Shown here: positions 8,283 to 16,017 of the stretch, in pieces
How the letters are laid out: the number at the start of each line of letters is the position of its first letter
Numbering within the stretch: position 1 is the stretch's first letter
DNA from: Janthinobacterium sp. 67
GTDB lineage: Bacteria; Pseudomonadota; Gammaproteobacteria; Burkholderiales; Burkholderiaceae_D
NCBI RefSeq assembly: GCF_002797895.1
Contig: NZ_PGES01000001.1
Span: forward strand, 1,922,001 to 1,986,000
DNA length: 64,000 bases
Direction of reading: 5' to 3'
Program-made: the position numbers and the translations under genes
The notes under the pieces: model-generated
The model's database searches: none
What the model was told of the DNA's origin: nothing
Seen by the model: only the letters and a program-made list of their open reading frames with translations

Positions 8283-9113
8283 TTACCTTCCCAGATAGAC
8301 TTCGATGACGCGCTCGTCGGCCTGCACTTCGTCCATGCGGCCCTGCGCCAGCACGGAACCTTCATGCAGCACGGTGACGATGCCTTGCTGGGCAATGTCC
8401 GTCACAAAACCCATGTCGTGTTCGACCACCATGATCGAATGCTTGCCGCGCAACTCATTGAGCAATTCCGCCGTGCGCGCCGTTTCCGCGTCCGACATGC
8501 CGGCCACGGGTTCATCGAGCAAGATCAGCTGCGGCTCCTGCATCAGCAGCATGCCGATTTCCAGCCACTGCTTTTGCCCATGCGACAGCAAACCGGCCGG
8601 CCGCGCCTCGTGGCCGTTGAGGCGGATCAGGCGCAAGATGGCTTCGATCCTGTCCGCCTGCTCGGACGTCAAACGGGCAAACAGGGTGGGCGCCACGCGC
8701 TTGTCCATCTTCATCGCCAGTTCCAAATTATCGAACACCGTGTGCTGCTCGAACACGGTGGGACGCTGGAACTTGCGCCCGATGCCCGCGTGGGCGATCT
8801 GCGCCTCCGTCATGGTGGCCAGATTCATGGTCTGGCCAAACCAGGCCGTGCCGGAGGTGGGCCGCGTCTTGCCGGTGATCACATCCATCATCGTCGTCTT
8901 GCCCGCGCCATTCGGACCGATGATGCAGCGCAATTCGCCCACGGAAATATCGAGACTGAGCTTGTTGATGGCCTTGAAGCCGTCGAAGGACACGCTGATG
9001 TCTTCCAGGTACAAAATCGCGCCATGCCTCGTGTCGACGCCCTCGCCTTTGACGCGCGAATAGCTGGCGCCCGTTTCCGTGCCGGCCATGCCGGGCAACA
9101 TGCGGATACTCAT
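8283..9113 (-). CDS. urtD: Urea ABC transporter ATP-binding protein UrtD
   Basis: 276 residues from ATG 9113, whose ATGA overlaps the urtC stop. A longer frame upstream runs into urtC and is not coding. Walker A GPNGAGKTT, LSHGQKQWLEIGMLL (the Ser-His-Gly signature variant usual in UrtD) and Walker B LILLDEPVAGMSD are visible, with VVEHDMGFV carrying the switch His. It is the LivG-like nucleotide-binding subunit that pairs with UrtE. The N-terminal 30 residues before the ABC fold are variable. Confidence 0.93.
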   Translation of the reverse strand: MSIRMLPGMAGTETGASYSRVKGEGVDTRHGAILYLEDISVSFDGFKAINKLSLDISVGELRCIIGPNGAGKTTMMDVITGKTRPTSGTAWFGQTMNLATMTEAQIAHAGIGRKFQRPTVFEQHTVFDNLELAMKMDKRVAPTLFARLTSEQADRIEAILRLIRLNGHEARPAGLLSHGQKQWLEIGMLLMQEPQLILLDEPVAGMSDAETARTAELLNELRGKHSIMVVEHDMGFVTDIAQQGIVTVLHEGSVLAQGRMDEVQADERVIEVYLGR

Positions 9114-10231
9114 GCGGCCTCCTCTGCCACGACGGCCGTTTTCCTGCGTTTGAGCTTGCTCAACACACCGAGCATGCCTTGCTGCATGAACAGGGTGACG
9201 ACGATGAACAGCAGGCCCAGCGCGAACAGCCACAGTTCCGGCAAGGCGGCCGTGAACCAGCTTTTCAAGCCGTTGACGGTAAAAGCGCCCAGGATGGGAC
9301 CGATCAAGGTGCCGCGTCCGCCGACGGCCACCCACACGACCATTTCGATGGAGTTCGCCGGCGACATTTCGGACGGGTTGATGATGCCCACCTGCGGCAC
9401 GTACAGGGCGCCGGCGATGCCGCACAGCACGGCCGACAAGGTCCATACGAACAGCTTGAACCACAGCGGGTTGTAGCCGAGGAACATCAAGCGCGCTTCG
9501 CTGTCGCGTACGCCCTGCAGCACCCTGCCCAGTTTCGAGCGGACGATGGCGCGTGCGCCGATCAAGGCCGCCAGCAGGAAGGCCAGGGTCAGCAGGAACA
9601 GCACGGCCCGGGTGGCGGGCGCCGTGATGTCGTGGCCAAGGATGGTCTTGAAGTCCGTGAAACCGTTGTTGCCGCCAAAGCCAGTGTCATTGCGGAAAAA
9701 CAGCAGCATGAAGGCATACGTCATCGCCTGCGTGATGATGGAAAAATACACGCCCTTGATGCGCGAGCGAAACGCAAAGTAACCGAAGACAAAGGCCAGC
9801 ACGCCCGGCACCAGCACGACGAGCGCCATGCAGTACCAGAAATGTTCCGTGAAAGCCCAGTACCAGGGGTAGGTTTTCCAGTCGAGAAAGACCATGAAAT
9901 CGGGCAAGCTGCTGTGATACTGGCCCTGGTCGCCGATGGCGCGCATCAGATACATGCCGTGCGCATACGCGCCCAAGGCAAAGAACACGCCGTGGCCCAG
10001 GGACAGGATGCCCGTGTAGCCCCAGACGAGGTCCAGCGCCAGCGCGGCCAGCGCATAGCACATGAACTTGCCCACCAGCGCCACCGTATAGGCGGACACG
10101 TGCAGCGCATGGCCTTCGGCAAACGCCAGATTAAAAGTCGGCAACAGCGCCGCCAGCAGCGTGCATGCGGCAATGGCCAGCCAGACGGGCCGCGTGAACA
10201 GGCCCTGCTTGGATTGATAGGAGGAAGTCAT
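9110..10231 (-). CDS. urtC: Urea ABC transporter permease UrtC
   Basis: 373 residues from ATG 10231; it overlaps urtB by 4 bases upstream and urtD by 4 bases downstream. The protein is a LivM-type permease with about nine or ten hydrophobic segments, and VWGYTGILSLGHGVFFALGAYAHGMYLM is the conserved entry motif of this family. The EAA-like loop RVLQGVRDSEARLMFLGYN faces the ATPases. With UrtB it forms the inner-membrane channel for urea. Confidence 0.93.
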   Translation of the reverse strand: MTSSYQSKQGLFTRPVWLAIAACTLLAALLPTFNLAFAEGHALHVSAYTVALVGKFMCYALAALALDLVWGYTGILSLGHGVFFALGAYAHGMYLMRAIGDQGQYHSSLPDFMVFLDWKTYPWYWAFTEHFWYCMALVVLVPGVLAFVFGYFAFRSRIKGVYFSIITQAMTYAFMLLFFRNDTGFGGNNGFTDFKTILGHDITAPATRAVLFLLTLAFLLAALIGARAIVRSKLGRVLQGVRDSEARLMFLGYNPLWFKLFVWTLSAVLCGIAGALYVPQVGIINPSEMSPANSIEMVVWVAVGGRGTLIGPILGAFTVNGLKSWFTAALPELWLFALGLLFIVVTLFMQQGMLGVLSKLKRRKTAVVAEEAA

Positions 10232-11814
10232 TCGACGCTGCGTCCCTTCATGGCAAACAGGCCCTGCGGCCGGCGCTGGATGAAAATGATGATGAACACG
10301 AGAATGGCGATCTTCGCCAGCACGGCACCCGCCACCGGTTCGAGGAATTTGTTCACTTCGCCCAGCCCCAGCGCGGCGATCACGGTGCCGGCCAGCTGGC
10401 CCACGCCACCGAGCACCACCACCATGAAGGAATCGACGATGTAGCTTTGGCCCAGGTCCGGCCCCACATTGCCCAGCTGCGACAGGGCCACGCCACCGAG
10501 CCCGGCGATGCCGGAGCCGAGGCCGAAGGTCAGCATGTCGACCTTGCCCGTGGCCACGCCCACGCAATCGGCCATGCGGCGGTTTTGCGTCACGGCCCGC
10601 ACGAACAGGCCCAGCCGTGTCTTGTTGAGAATCAGCCACACGGCCATGACGACGACAAAGGCAAAGCCGATGATGGCCAGCCGGTTGTACGGCAGCACGA
10701 GGCCGCCCAGCACCGTGAGGCCGCCCGACATCCACGCGGGATTGGCCACTTCCACGTTTTGCGCGCCGAAGATCGTGCGCACCGTCTGCATGAGGATGAG
10801 GCTGATGCCCCAGGTGGCCAGCAGGGTTTCCAGCGGCCGCCCGTACAGCCAGCGGATGACCGTGCGCTCAAGCGCCACGCCCACCAGTCCCGCGACGAAA
10901 AAGGCGGCCGGCAAGGCGGCCAGCAGATAGGCATCCTGCAGGCCAGGCAGATAGGTGCGGAAGAACAGCTGGCACAGATACGTCGTGTACGCGCCTATCA
11001 TCAGCAATTCGCCATGCGCCATATTGATGATGCCCATCAAGCCGAAGGTGATGGCCAGCCCCAAGGCGGCCAGCAGCAGCACGCTGCCCAGAGAAATGCC
11101 GTAGAACACGTTGCCGGCGAATTCCATGCGCGCCACTCGTCCCTTGATCTGACCCATGGTGTCGATGGCGGCCAGCTGCACTTCTTCGTCCGGTTCACCG
11201 CCTTTCTCCAGCATGGCTTGCAGCACGGGCAGCAGTCGGGCATCGCTGCTGCCCGCCAGATCTTGCACGGCCTGCTTGCGCGTGGCGGCGTCTGGCGCGT
11301 GCAGGTTGGCGCTGGCGATCAGCACTTGCAATATCTGGTGGATCTCGGCATCGCTCTCTTGCGCCAGCGCCTTGTGGATCAGGGGCAACTGCGCCGGATC
11401 GACGGATTGCTGCAGCGCCTGCGCAGCGGCCAGCCGCGTGGCCCGCTCGGGCGCCAGCAGTTTCAGCCCAGACAAAGCGCCCGCCACGGCCGAGCGCAAG
11501 CGGTTGTTGACCATGATGCCGTCGATGCCCTCGGGCAGCGGCACGCTCTTGCTGGTCGACGGGTCATACGCCTGCTCGCCGTCGACGATGTAGACCTTGC
11601 CGTCGGGTGCGGCATATAGCTGATCGTCCTGCAAGGCTTGCAGTACCCTGGCCGCCTCGGGCGTGGCCAGGGCGGCGATCTGCGCGACGGCGGCGACCCT
11701 GGTATCGGGGTCGTCGCCGGATAGGGGTTTGAGCAGGTCGGGGGAAATGGCTGCCTGCGCCAATGGGGAGAACAGCAGGCAGGCGAGGACCAGCAGTTTG
11801 GGGATGAACCTCAT
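10228..11814 (-). CDS. urtB: Urea ABC transporter permease UrtB with N-terminal HEAT-like region
   Basis: 528 residues from ATG 11814; an in-frame ATG at 11826 adds four residues and has no better ribosome site. A signal peptide (MRFIPKLLVLACLLFSPLAQA) is followed by about 200 periplasmic residues with helical, HEAT-like repeats (ATPEAARVLQAL, RATRLAAAQALQ, ARLLPVLQAMLE). The LivH-type permease begins near residue 235 (ITFGLMGIINMAHGELLMIGAY). This long UrtB form is usual in proteobacteria; the role of the helical extension is not established. It is the second gene of the operon, separated from urtA by 125 bases that contain a GGGGTC palindrome. Confidence 0.92.
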   Translation of the reverse strand: MRFIPKLLVLACLLFSPLAQAAISPDLLKPLSGDDPDTRVAAVAQIAALATPEAARVLQALQDDQLYAAPDGKVYIVDGEQAYDPSTSKSVPLPEGIDGIMVNNRLRSAVAGALSGLKLLAPERATRLAAAQALQQSVDPAQLPLIHKALAQESDAEIHQILQVLIASANLHAPDAATRKQAVQDLAGSSDARLLPVLQAMLEKGGEPDEEVQLAAIDTMGQIKGRVARMEFAGNVFYGISLGSVLLLAALGLAITFGLMGIINMAHGELLMIGAYTTYLCQLFFRTYLPGLQDAYLLAALPAAFFVAGLVGVALERTVIRWLYGRPLETLLATWGISLILMQTVRTIFGAQNVEVANPAWMSGGLTVLGGLVLPYNRLAIIGFAFVVVMAVWLILNKTRLGLFVRAVTQNRRMADCVGVATGKVDMLTFGLGSGIAGLGGVALSQLGNVGPDLGQSYIVDSFMVVVLGGVGQLAGTVIAALGLGEVNKFLEPVAGAVLAKIAILVFIIIFIQRRPQGLFAMKGRSVE

Positions 11815-11871
11815 TGTAAGTTCCATGGAAAAACTGCACGGGGCGAGTTCGCTTACCCCAAAGGCGAGGAC

Positions 11872-11914
11872 TGGGGTCGGATGGGGACGCCTAGTCCCTC
11901 AGGGTCCGACCCCG
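11872..11914. repeat. GGGGTC palindromic repeat, copy 1
   Basis: GGGGTCGGA (11873-11881) and TCCGACCCC (11905-11913) form a perfect 9-base inverted repeat between urtA and urtB. The loop itself contains GGGGAC and GTCCC. Related copies are at 27611, 60141 and 60242. In the urt transcript it would form a strong hairpin and could lower downstream expression relative to the abundant binding protein UrtA; that role is inference. Confidence 0.75.
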
Positions 11915-11939
11915 GCATTTGCTGGTGGGTAATAGCGCC

Positions 11940-13193
11940 CTATAACTTCTGCTTGCCCTCATTCCCCTTGATAAACGGGCTCCACGGCTGGGCGCGTATC
12001 GGTTCCTTGGTTTTCCACACGACATTGAATTGCCCATCAGCCTTGATCTCGCCGATCATCACGGGCTTGTGCAGGTGGTGATTCGTCGCATCCATGGTCA
12101 GGGTGAAGCCGGACGGCGCCTTGACGCTCTGGCCGGCCATGGCGGCGATCACCTTGTCCGTGTCCGTCGACTTGGCCTTTTCCACGGCTTGCGCCCACAT
12201 GTGGATGCCGACATAGGTCGCTTCCATCGGGTCGTTCGTCACGACCGAACCCGCGTTCGGCAGTTTTTGCGCCACGGCATAGGCCTTCCACTGCTTGATG
12301 AACGCGGCATTCACGGGGTTCTTGACGGATTCAAAGTAATTCCACGCCGCCAGGTGGCCGAGCAGCGGCTTGGTATCGATGCCGCGCAACTCTTCCTCTC
12401 CCACGGAAAACGCGACGACAGGCACATCCGTGGCTTTCAAGCCCGCATTGCCCAGTTCCTTGTAGAACGGCACGTTCGAGTCGCCATTGATGGTGGAAAT
12501 GACGGCCGTCTTGCCGCCCGTGGAAAACTTCTTGATGTTGGCGACGATGGTTTGATAGTCGGCATGGCCGAACGGCGTGTAGACCTCGCTGATATCGCTA
12601 TCCTTGACGCCCTTGCTTTTCAGGAAGGCGCGCAGGATCTTGTTGGTGGTGCGCGGATACACATAATCCGTGCCCAGCAGCACGAAGCGCTTGGCGCCGC
12701 CGCCATCCTTGCTCATCAGGTATTCCACGGCGGGAATGGCCTGCTGGTTCGGCGCGGCGCCCGTATAAAACACGTTCTTTTCCAGTTCCTCGCCTTCGTA
12801 TTGCACCGGGTAAAACAGCAGGCTGTTGAGTTCCTTGAACACAGGCAAGACGGATTTGCGCGACACGGATGTCCAGCAGCCGAACACGACGGCAACCTTG
12901 TCCTGCGCCACCAGCTGGCGCGCTTTTTCCGCGAACAAAGGCCAGTTCGACGCCGGGTCGACGACGACAGGCTCGAGCTTCTTGCCCAGCACGCCGCCCT
13001 TGGCATTGATCTCGGCAATCGTCATCAAGGCCACGTCTTTCAGCGACGTTTCGGAAATGGCCATGGTGCCCGACAGCGAGTGCAAAATGCCCACCTTGAT
13101 CGTATCGGCGGCCAGGGCTGCCTGCATATAGGTGGACGTGGCCAGGGCCAGTGCGCCGGCGGCGGCCGCTTTCAGGATGATGCGTCGTGACAT
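11940..13193 (-). CDS. urtA: Urea ABC transporter substrate-binding protein UrtA
   Basis: 417 residues from ATG 13193, chosen because CACAGGAG lies just upstream. An upstream in-frame start adds 22 residues but has no such site. The N-terminus MSRRIILKAAAAGALALATS is a twin-arginine-like export signal ending near AALA. The mature protein has the periplasmic ligand-binding fold: IKVGILHSLSGTMAISE, NAKGGVLGKKLEPVVVD, CWTSVSRKSVLPVF and LLFYPVQYEGEE are characteristic of UrtA/AmiC-like urea or short-chain amide receptors. It is first in the operon, with a sigma-54-type promoter and an NtrC-like site upstream, so expression is expected under nitrogen limitation. Confidence 0.95.
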   Translation of the reverse strand: MSRRIILKAAAAGALALATSTYMQAALAADTIKVGILHSLSGTMAISETSLKDVALMTIAEINAKGGVLGKKLEPVVVDPASNWPLFAEKARQLVAQDKVAVVFGCWTSVSRKSVLPVFKELNSLLFYPVQYEGEELEKNVFYTGAAPNQQAIPAVEYLMSKDGGGAKRFVLLGTDYVYPRTTNKILRAFLKSKGVKDSDISEVYTPFGHADYQTIVANIKKFSTGGKTAVISTINGDSNVPFYKELGNAGLKATDVPVVAFSVGEEELRGIDTKPLLGHLAAWNYFESVKNPVNAAFIKQWKAYAVAQKLPNAGSVVTNDPMEATYVGIHMWAQAVEKAKSTDTDKVIAAMAGQSVKAPSGFTLTMDATNHHLHKPVMIGEIKADGQFNVVWKTKEPIRAQPWSPFIKGNEGKQKL

Positions 13194-13245
13194 GGGGACT
13201 CCTGTGATGGGTTCGTGAGGGTCGAGCTGGGCATACGATGTTGTT

Positions 13246-13264
13246 AAAGCAGAATGCATGCCAG
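13246..13264 (-). promoter_or_regulatory. Sigma-54 promoter of urtABCDE
   Basis: On the minus strand CTGGCATGCATTCTGCTTT keeps the invariant GG-N10-GC spacing of RpoN promoters and differs from CTGGCACG-N4-TTGCW at two positions. Transcription would start near 13237, leaving a leader of about 40 bases before the urtA ATG at 13193. No competing sigma-70 promoter is obvious here. Confidence 0.72.
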
Positions 13265-13312
13265 GTACATTGCCCTGCAGTGGAGAGCACTGGGAGACAG
13301 GGTGGCGCGCGG

Positions 13313-13329
13313 CCCACCGTTTTGGTGCA
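13313..13329 (-). promoter_or_regulatory. NtrC-like enhancer site upstream of urtA
   Basis: Minus strand TGCACCA-AAA-CGGTGGG: the left half matches the NtrC half-site TGCACCA exactly and the right half keeps GGTG, giving the CACC-N5-GGTG core. It is centred about 85 bases upstream of the predicted start, a usual distance for an RpoN enhancer. A second site was not found. Confidence 0.5.
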
Positions 13330-13502
13330 GCAGCGCCACTTCCTGGGGAATCCGGAATTATCTAAAAACTAATTGAGCTTTCTTGATAAGCGCACTAAGA
13401 TATGACTCTCTTGCGTCGCATTGCCTGGCGGCGTAAGTAAACATGAAATCAGCGCGGTACTTGCTTCTTTCCCTTTACTTCACTCACTTAGGTAGTTCAC
13501 TC

Positions 13503-13697
13503 ATGAAAAATATGATCGCGGGCGCGTGCGCCCTGTTGCTGTTGAGCGCATGCGCCGCACCTACGGCCCCGGCGGGTGGCATCAGCACGAGCCAGGTCAA
13601 GGTCGACGATGAAGGCAGTACGGGCAGCAATATCAAGAAACGCCCGAAAAAAGCGGCCGAAGTCGTGTCTGCCAACACTTCGAACCATCACGCTTGA
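13503..13697 (+). CDS. Small putative lipoprotein
   Basis: 64 residues from ATG 13503 (MKNMIAGACALLLLSAC). A lipobox LLSAC places the lipidated Cys at residue 17, so about 48 residues remain after processing. The mature part is Pro/Ala-rich, then polar with a Lys-rich stretch (IKKRPKKAAE). An in-frame ATG at 13443 would add 20 residues and spoil the signal peptide. No domain is recognised, and the function is unknown. Confidence 0.55.
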   Translation: MKNMIAGACALLLLSACAAPTAPAGGISTSQVKVDDEGSTGSNIKKRPKKAAEVVSANTSNHHA

Positions 13698-13772
13698 TCA
13701 AGCTGCGGCAAGCATGTAACGCCGCTCCAGGGCCTGCCGCGCGCAGGCCCTGTTCACATCTGCGGTGCGCGC

Positions 13773-14555
13773 CTAGCGCTTGATGCCGCGCAAACGGCGC
13801 CAGCCCTTGCGTCCCAGCGGGAACAGCAGCACGAAAGCGATCAGCCACGGCAGGATGTAGGCCATGGCCGTGATGGCGTTGGCCACGCCTTCCGACAGGT
13901 TGTCCGTGAAATTGCCCAGCGAGCGCTTGACGGGCGTCCAGAACGATTGTTTGCCTTCGGCGCTGATGGCCACGTTCAGCAAGTCCGTGTCGATGCGCTG
14001 CATCAACAGCGCGTCGGCCGCCGTCGCCTGCTCCAGCTCGACTTGCACGGTGGCCAGTTCCTTGGTCACCTTGATCAGGGCATCGACATTCGTGCCCGAG
14101 CGTTTTTCCAGGTCTTGCAGCTGGGCCTGGTATTGTCTGAGCATCTCCAGGCGTTTCTTGCTGTCAAGCACGGGCCGGCCCAGGTCTTCCACCTTGGTGC
14201 CCTGGCTGGTGACGTCGCCTTCGGCCGCGACCAGCGCGACGAGCTTTTTGATGCCGGCCGGCTTGGCGCGCATGCTGATGCGCGCGTGCACGTAGCGGCC
14301 GCTGTCGAGGCTGGAATCGAGCAGCAGACAGCCGTTTTCCGTATCGGCCTTGCAGGCGGCGACCACTTTTTCATACAGGGGCCGCACTTGCGCCTCGCGC
14401 GTATCGACGCCGACATTATGTTCATAGGCCAGAAACTCGCTGCCCTTTTCCTTGCCATCGAGACGCGCGGCGCTCGATTGCCCGCCGCTCTCGCCCTTGC
14501 CGCCGCAACCGGCCAGCAGCATTAGGCCGATCAGACCCACATACACTTTTTTCAT
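13773..14555 (-). CDS. DUF4349 lipoprotein with C-terminal membrane anchor
   Basis: 260 residues. The signal peptide ends in a lipobox (LMLLAGC, Cys near 17). The middle matches the DUF4349 pattern: EHNVGVDT near the start, a GRYVHARISMRAKP beta region, then a long coiled coil (LEMLRQYQAQLQDLEK to ATVQVELEQA). A C-terminal hydrophobic helix (AYILPWLIAFVLLFPLG) with a basic tail follows. The family is of unknown function and associated with the cell envelope. Only 15 bases separate it from the transglutaminase-like gene upstream, suggesting one transcript. Confidence 0.75.
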   Translation of the reverse strand: MKKVYVGLIGLMLLAGCGGKGESGGQSSAARLDGKEKGSEFLAYEHNVGVDTREAQVRPLYEKVVAACKADTENGCLLLDSSLDSGRYVHARISMRAKPAGIKKLVALVAAEGDVTSQGTKVEDLGRPVLDSKKRLEMLRQYQAQLQDLEKRSGTNVDALIKVTKELATVQVELEQATAADALLMQRIDTDLLNVAISAEGKQSFWTPVKRSLGNFTDNLSEGVANAITAMAYILPWLIAFVLLFPLGRKGWRRLRGIKR

Positions 14556-14570
14556 GATTTTTTTCCTGGA

Positions 14571-15170
14571 TTATTTTTGCAGCGGCAGCAATGTGATATC
14601 GGGCAAGTGCGCCGCCACGTCCTGCACGGTGGCGTATTGCGTCAGCGACGCCACCACCTGCGGCAGCGGTTCCGCCCAGATTTCCGGCAAGTCGCGTTCC
14701 TCGGGCGCCAGCACGGGAAAGGCCAGCTGCTCGCGTGGCGGCGTGAAGGCGGCATCGACGCCGGGCTTGTTGCCGCGCGCATCGATGCGGTACCAGCCAA
14801 ACTCCTGCAGATACACGGCATTCAAACCATGCAGGCAAAATGGCGGCCCCACTTCGCCGACAGCCAGGCGCTGGTAGCACAGGCCGGCGGGAATGCCGTT
14901 GGCGCGCAGCAGCGCGGCCAGCAGATGGCTCTTCGCATAACAGTATCCCGTGCCATGCTGCAAGACGTCGGAAGCGCGGCAAGTGACGGGATTGCGCTTG
15001 TAATCCCAGCTGTGGGCCACCTCGTCGCGCACGAAGGCAAAGCAGCGGGCCGCGATGGCGGCGTCGCCCACGGTACCGGCCGCCAGTTCGGCCGCCTTGG
15101 CGCGCACGGCCGGATGGTCGCTGTCGATATACAGGCTGCTGCCTAGATAGGGGGAAAAGTCGGTAGACAT
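14571..15170 (-). CDS. Transglutaminase-like cysteine protein
   Basis: 199 residues from ATG 15170; upstream in-frame codons lack a ribosome site. The transglutaminase-core triad is complete: Cys77 in GTGYCYAKSH, His114 in FCLHGLNAV and Asp130 in GWYRIDARGN. There is no signal peptide, so it is probably cytoplasmic. Members act as proteases, peptide N-glycanase-like enzymes or protein cross-linkers, and the substrate cannot be inferred. It lies upstream of, and probably with, the DUF4349 lipoprotein gene. Confidence 0.82.
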   Translation of the reverse strand: MSTDFSPYLGSSLYIDSDHPAVRAKAAELAAGTVGDAAIAARCFAFVRDEVAHSWDYKRNPVTCRASDVLQHGTGYCYAKSHLLAALLRANGIPAGLCYQRLAVGEVGPPFCLHGLNAVYLQEFGWYRIDARGNKPGVDAAFTPPREQLAFPVLAPEERDLPEIWAEPLPQVVASLTQYATVQDVAAHLPDITLLPLQK

Positions 15171-15435
15171 GGCATAAAGGCAAGGCGAAAAGATAATGCG
15201 CGATTTTAGTCGAAGCGGCGCAACATTCACCGTTTCTTTGCGCAGGAACAAAGAAAATCCACGCGCCGGACTGGCTGCGCGGGCGGCGGCGACTTTGGCG
15301 CCGGCCCGGTAGCTGGTATCATGCGGGCAAACGCAGCCGGCCGTACAGGCCCGGCACAGGCACTACCCTGCGAAGCGGCCCCGCCACCGGGCGCGCCGCC
15401 GACGCCACCCTACAGATCAGAGAAACGAGTTCCCT

Positions 15436-16017
15436 ATGAGCACTTCATCGTCCCACCCATCGTTCTGGCGCCGTGTCCCGCTGGCCTTCGGCGCCTTCTT
15501 CAGCACCCTGTCGGACGCCGCCTATGCAGCCCGCGTGGAAAAGCTGTCCCTGCCCGAGGCTGCTCCCGTCGCGCCAGCGGCCCCGGCGCCAGCCCCCGTG
15601 CCGACACCGGCCGCCGCCCCCGTCATCTTGAAAGAAGCCACGCCCGATGCGGCCTTGCAGTTGCTGGCCCTGCTGCAACGCGAAGCGCGCCTGATCGACT
15701 TCACCCAGGAAAATCTGGGCAGCCATGCGGACGCCGACATCGGCGCGGCCGCCCGCGTCGTGCATGAAGGCTGCGCCAAGGTCATGCGCGAATACTTCAC
15801 CATCGACGCCGTGCGCCAGGAAGCGGAGGGCAGCCGCATTGTCCTGCAGGAAGGTTTTGATTCTGCCCAGGTACGCCTGACGGGCAACGTGGTCGGCTCG
15901 GCGCCATTCACGGGTACCTTGAGCCATCGCGGCTGGCGTGCGTCCAGCGTGCGCCTGCCGAAACTGAGCGCGCAGCACGACGCCGCCATCCTGGCACCGG
16001 CCGAGGTGGAACTGTGA
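15436..16017 (+). CDS. DUF2760 protein of an Hsp70-family operon
   Basis: 193 residues. A short N-terminal hydrophobic region (PLAFGAFFSTLSDAAYAARV) is followed by a Pro/Ala-rich linker (about 44-64), then a conserved domain with LQLLALLQREARLIDFTQE, HEGCAKVMREYF and a C-terminal WRASSVRLPKLSAQHD, which is the DUF2760 pattern. Its stop overlaps the GTG start of the first Hsp70-family gene (GTGA), so the three genes form a tightly coupled operon. No catalytic residues are recognised. A cofactor or adaptor role for the chaperone pair is inference from gene order. Confidence 0.8.
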   Translation: MSTSSSHPSFWRRVPLAFGAFFSTLSDAAYAARVEKLSLPEAAPVAPAAPAPAPVPTPAAAPVILKEATPDAALQLLALLQREARLIDFTQENLGSHADADIGAAARVVHEGCAKVMREYFTIDAVRQEAEGSRIVLQEGFDSAQVRLTGNVVGSAPFTGTLSHRGWRASSVRLPKLSAQHDAAILAPAEVEL

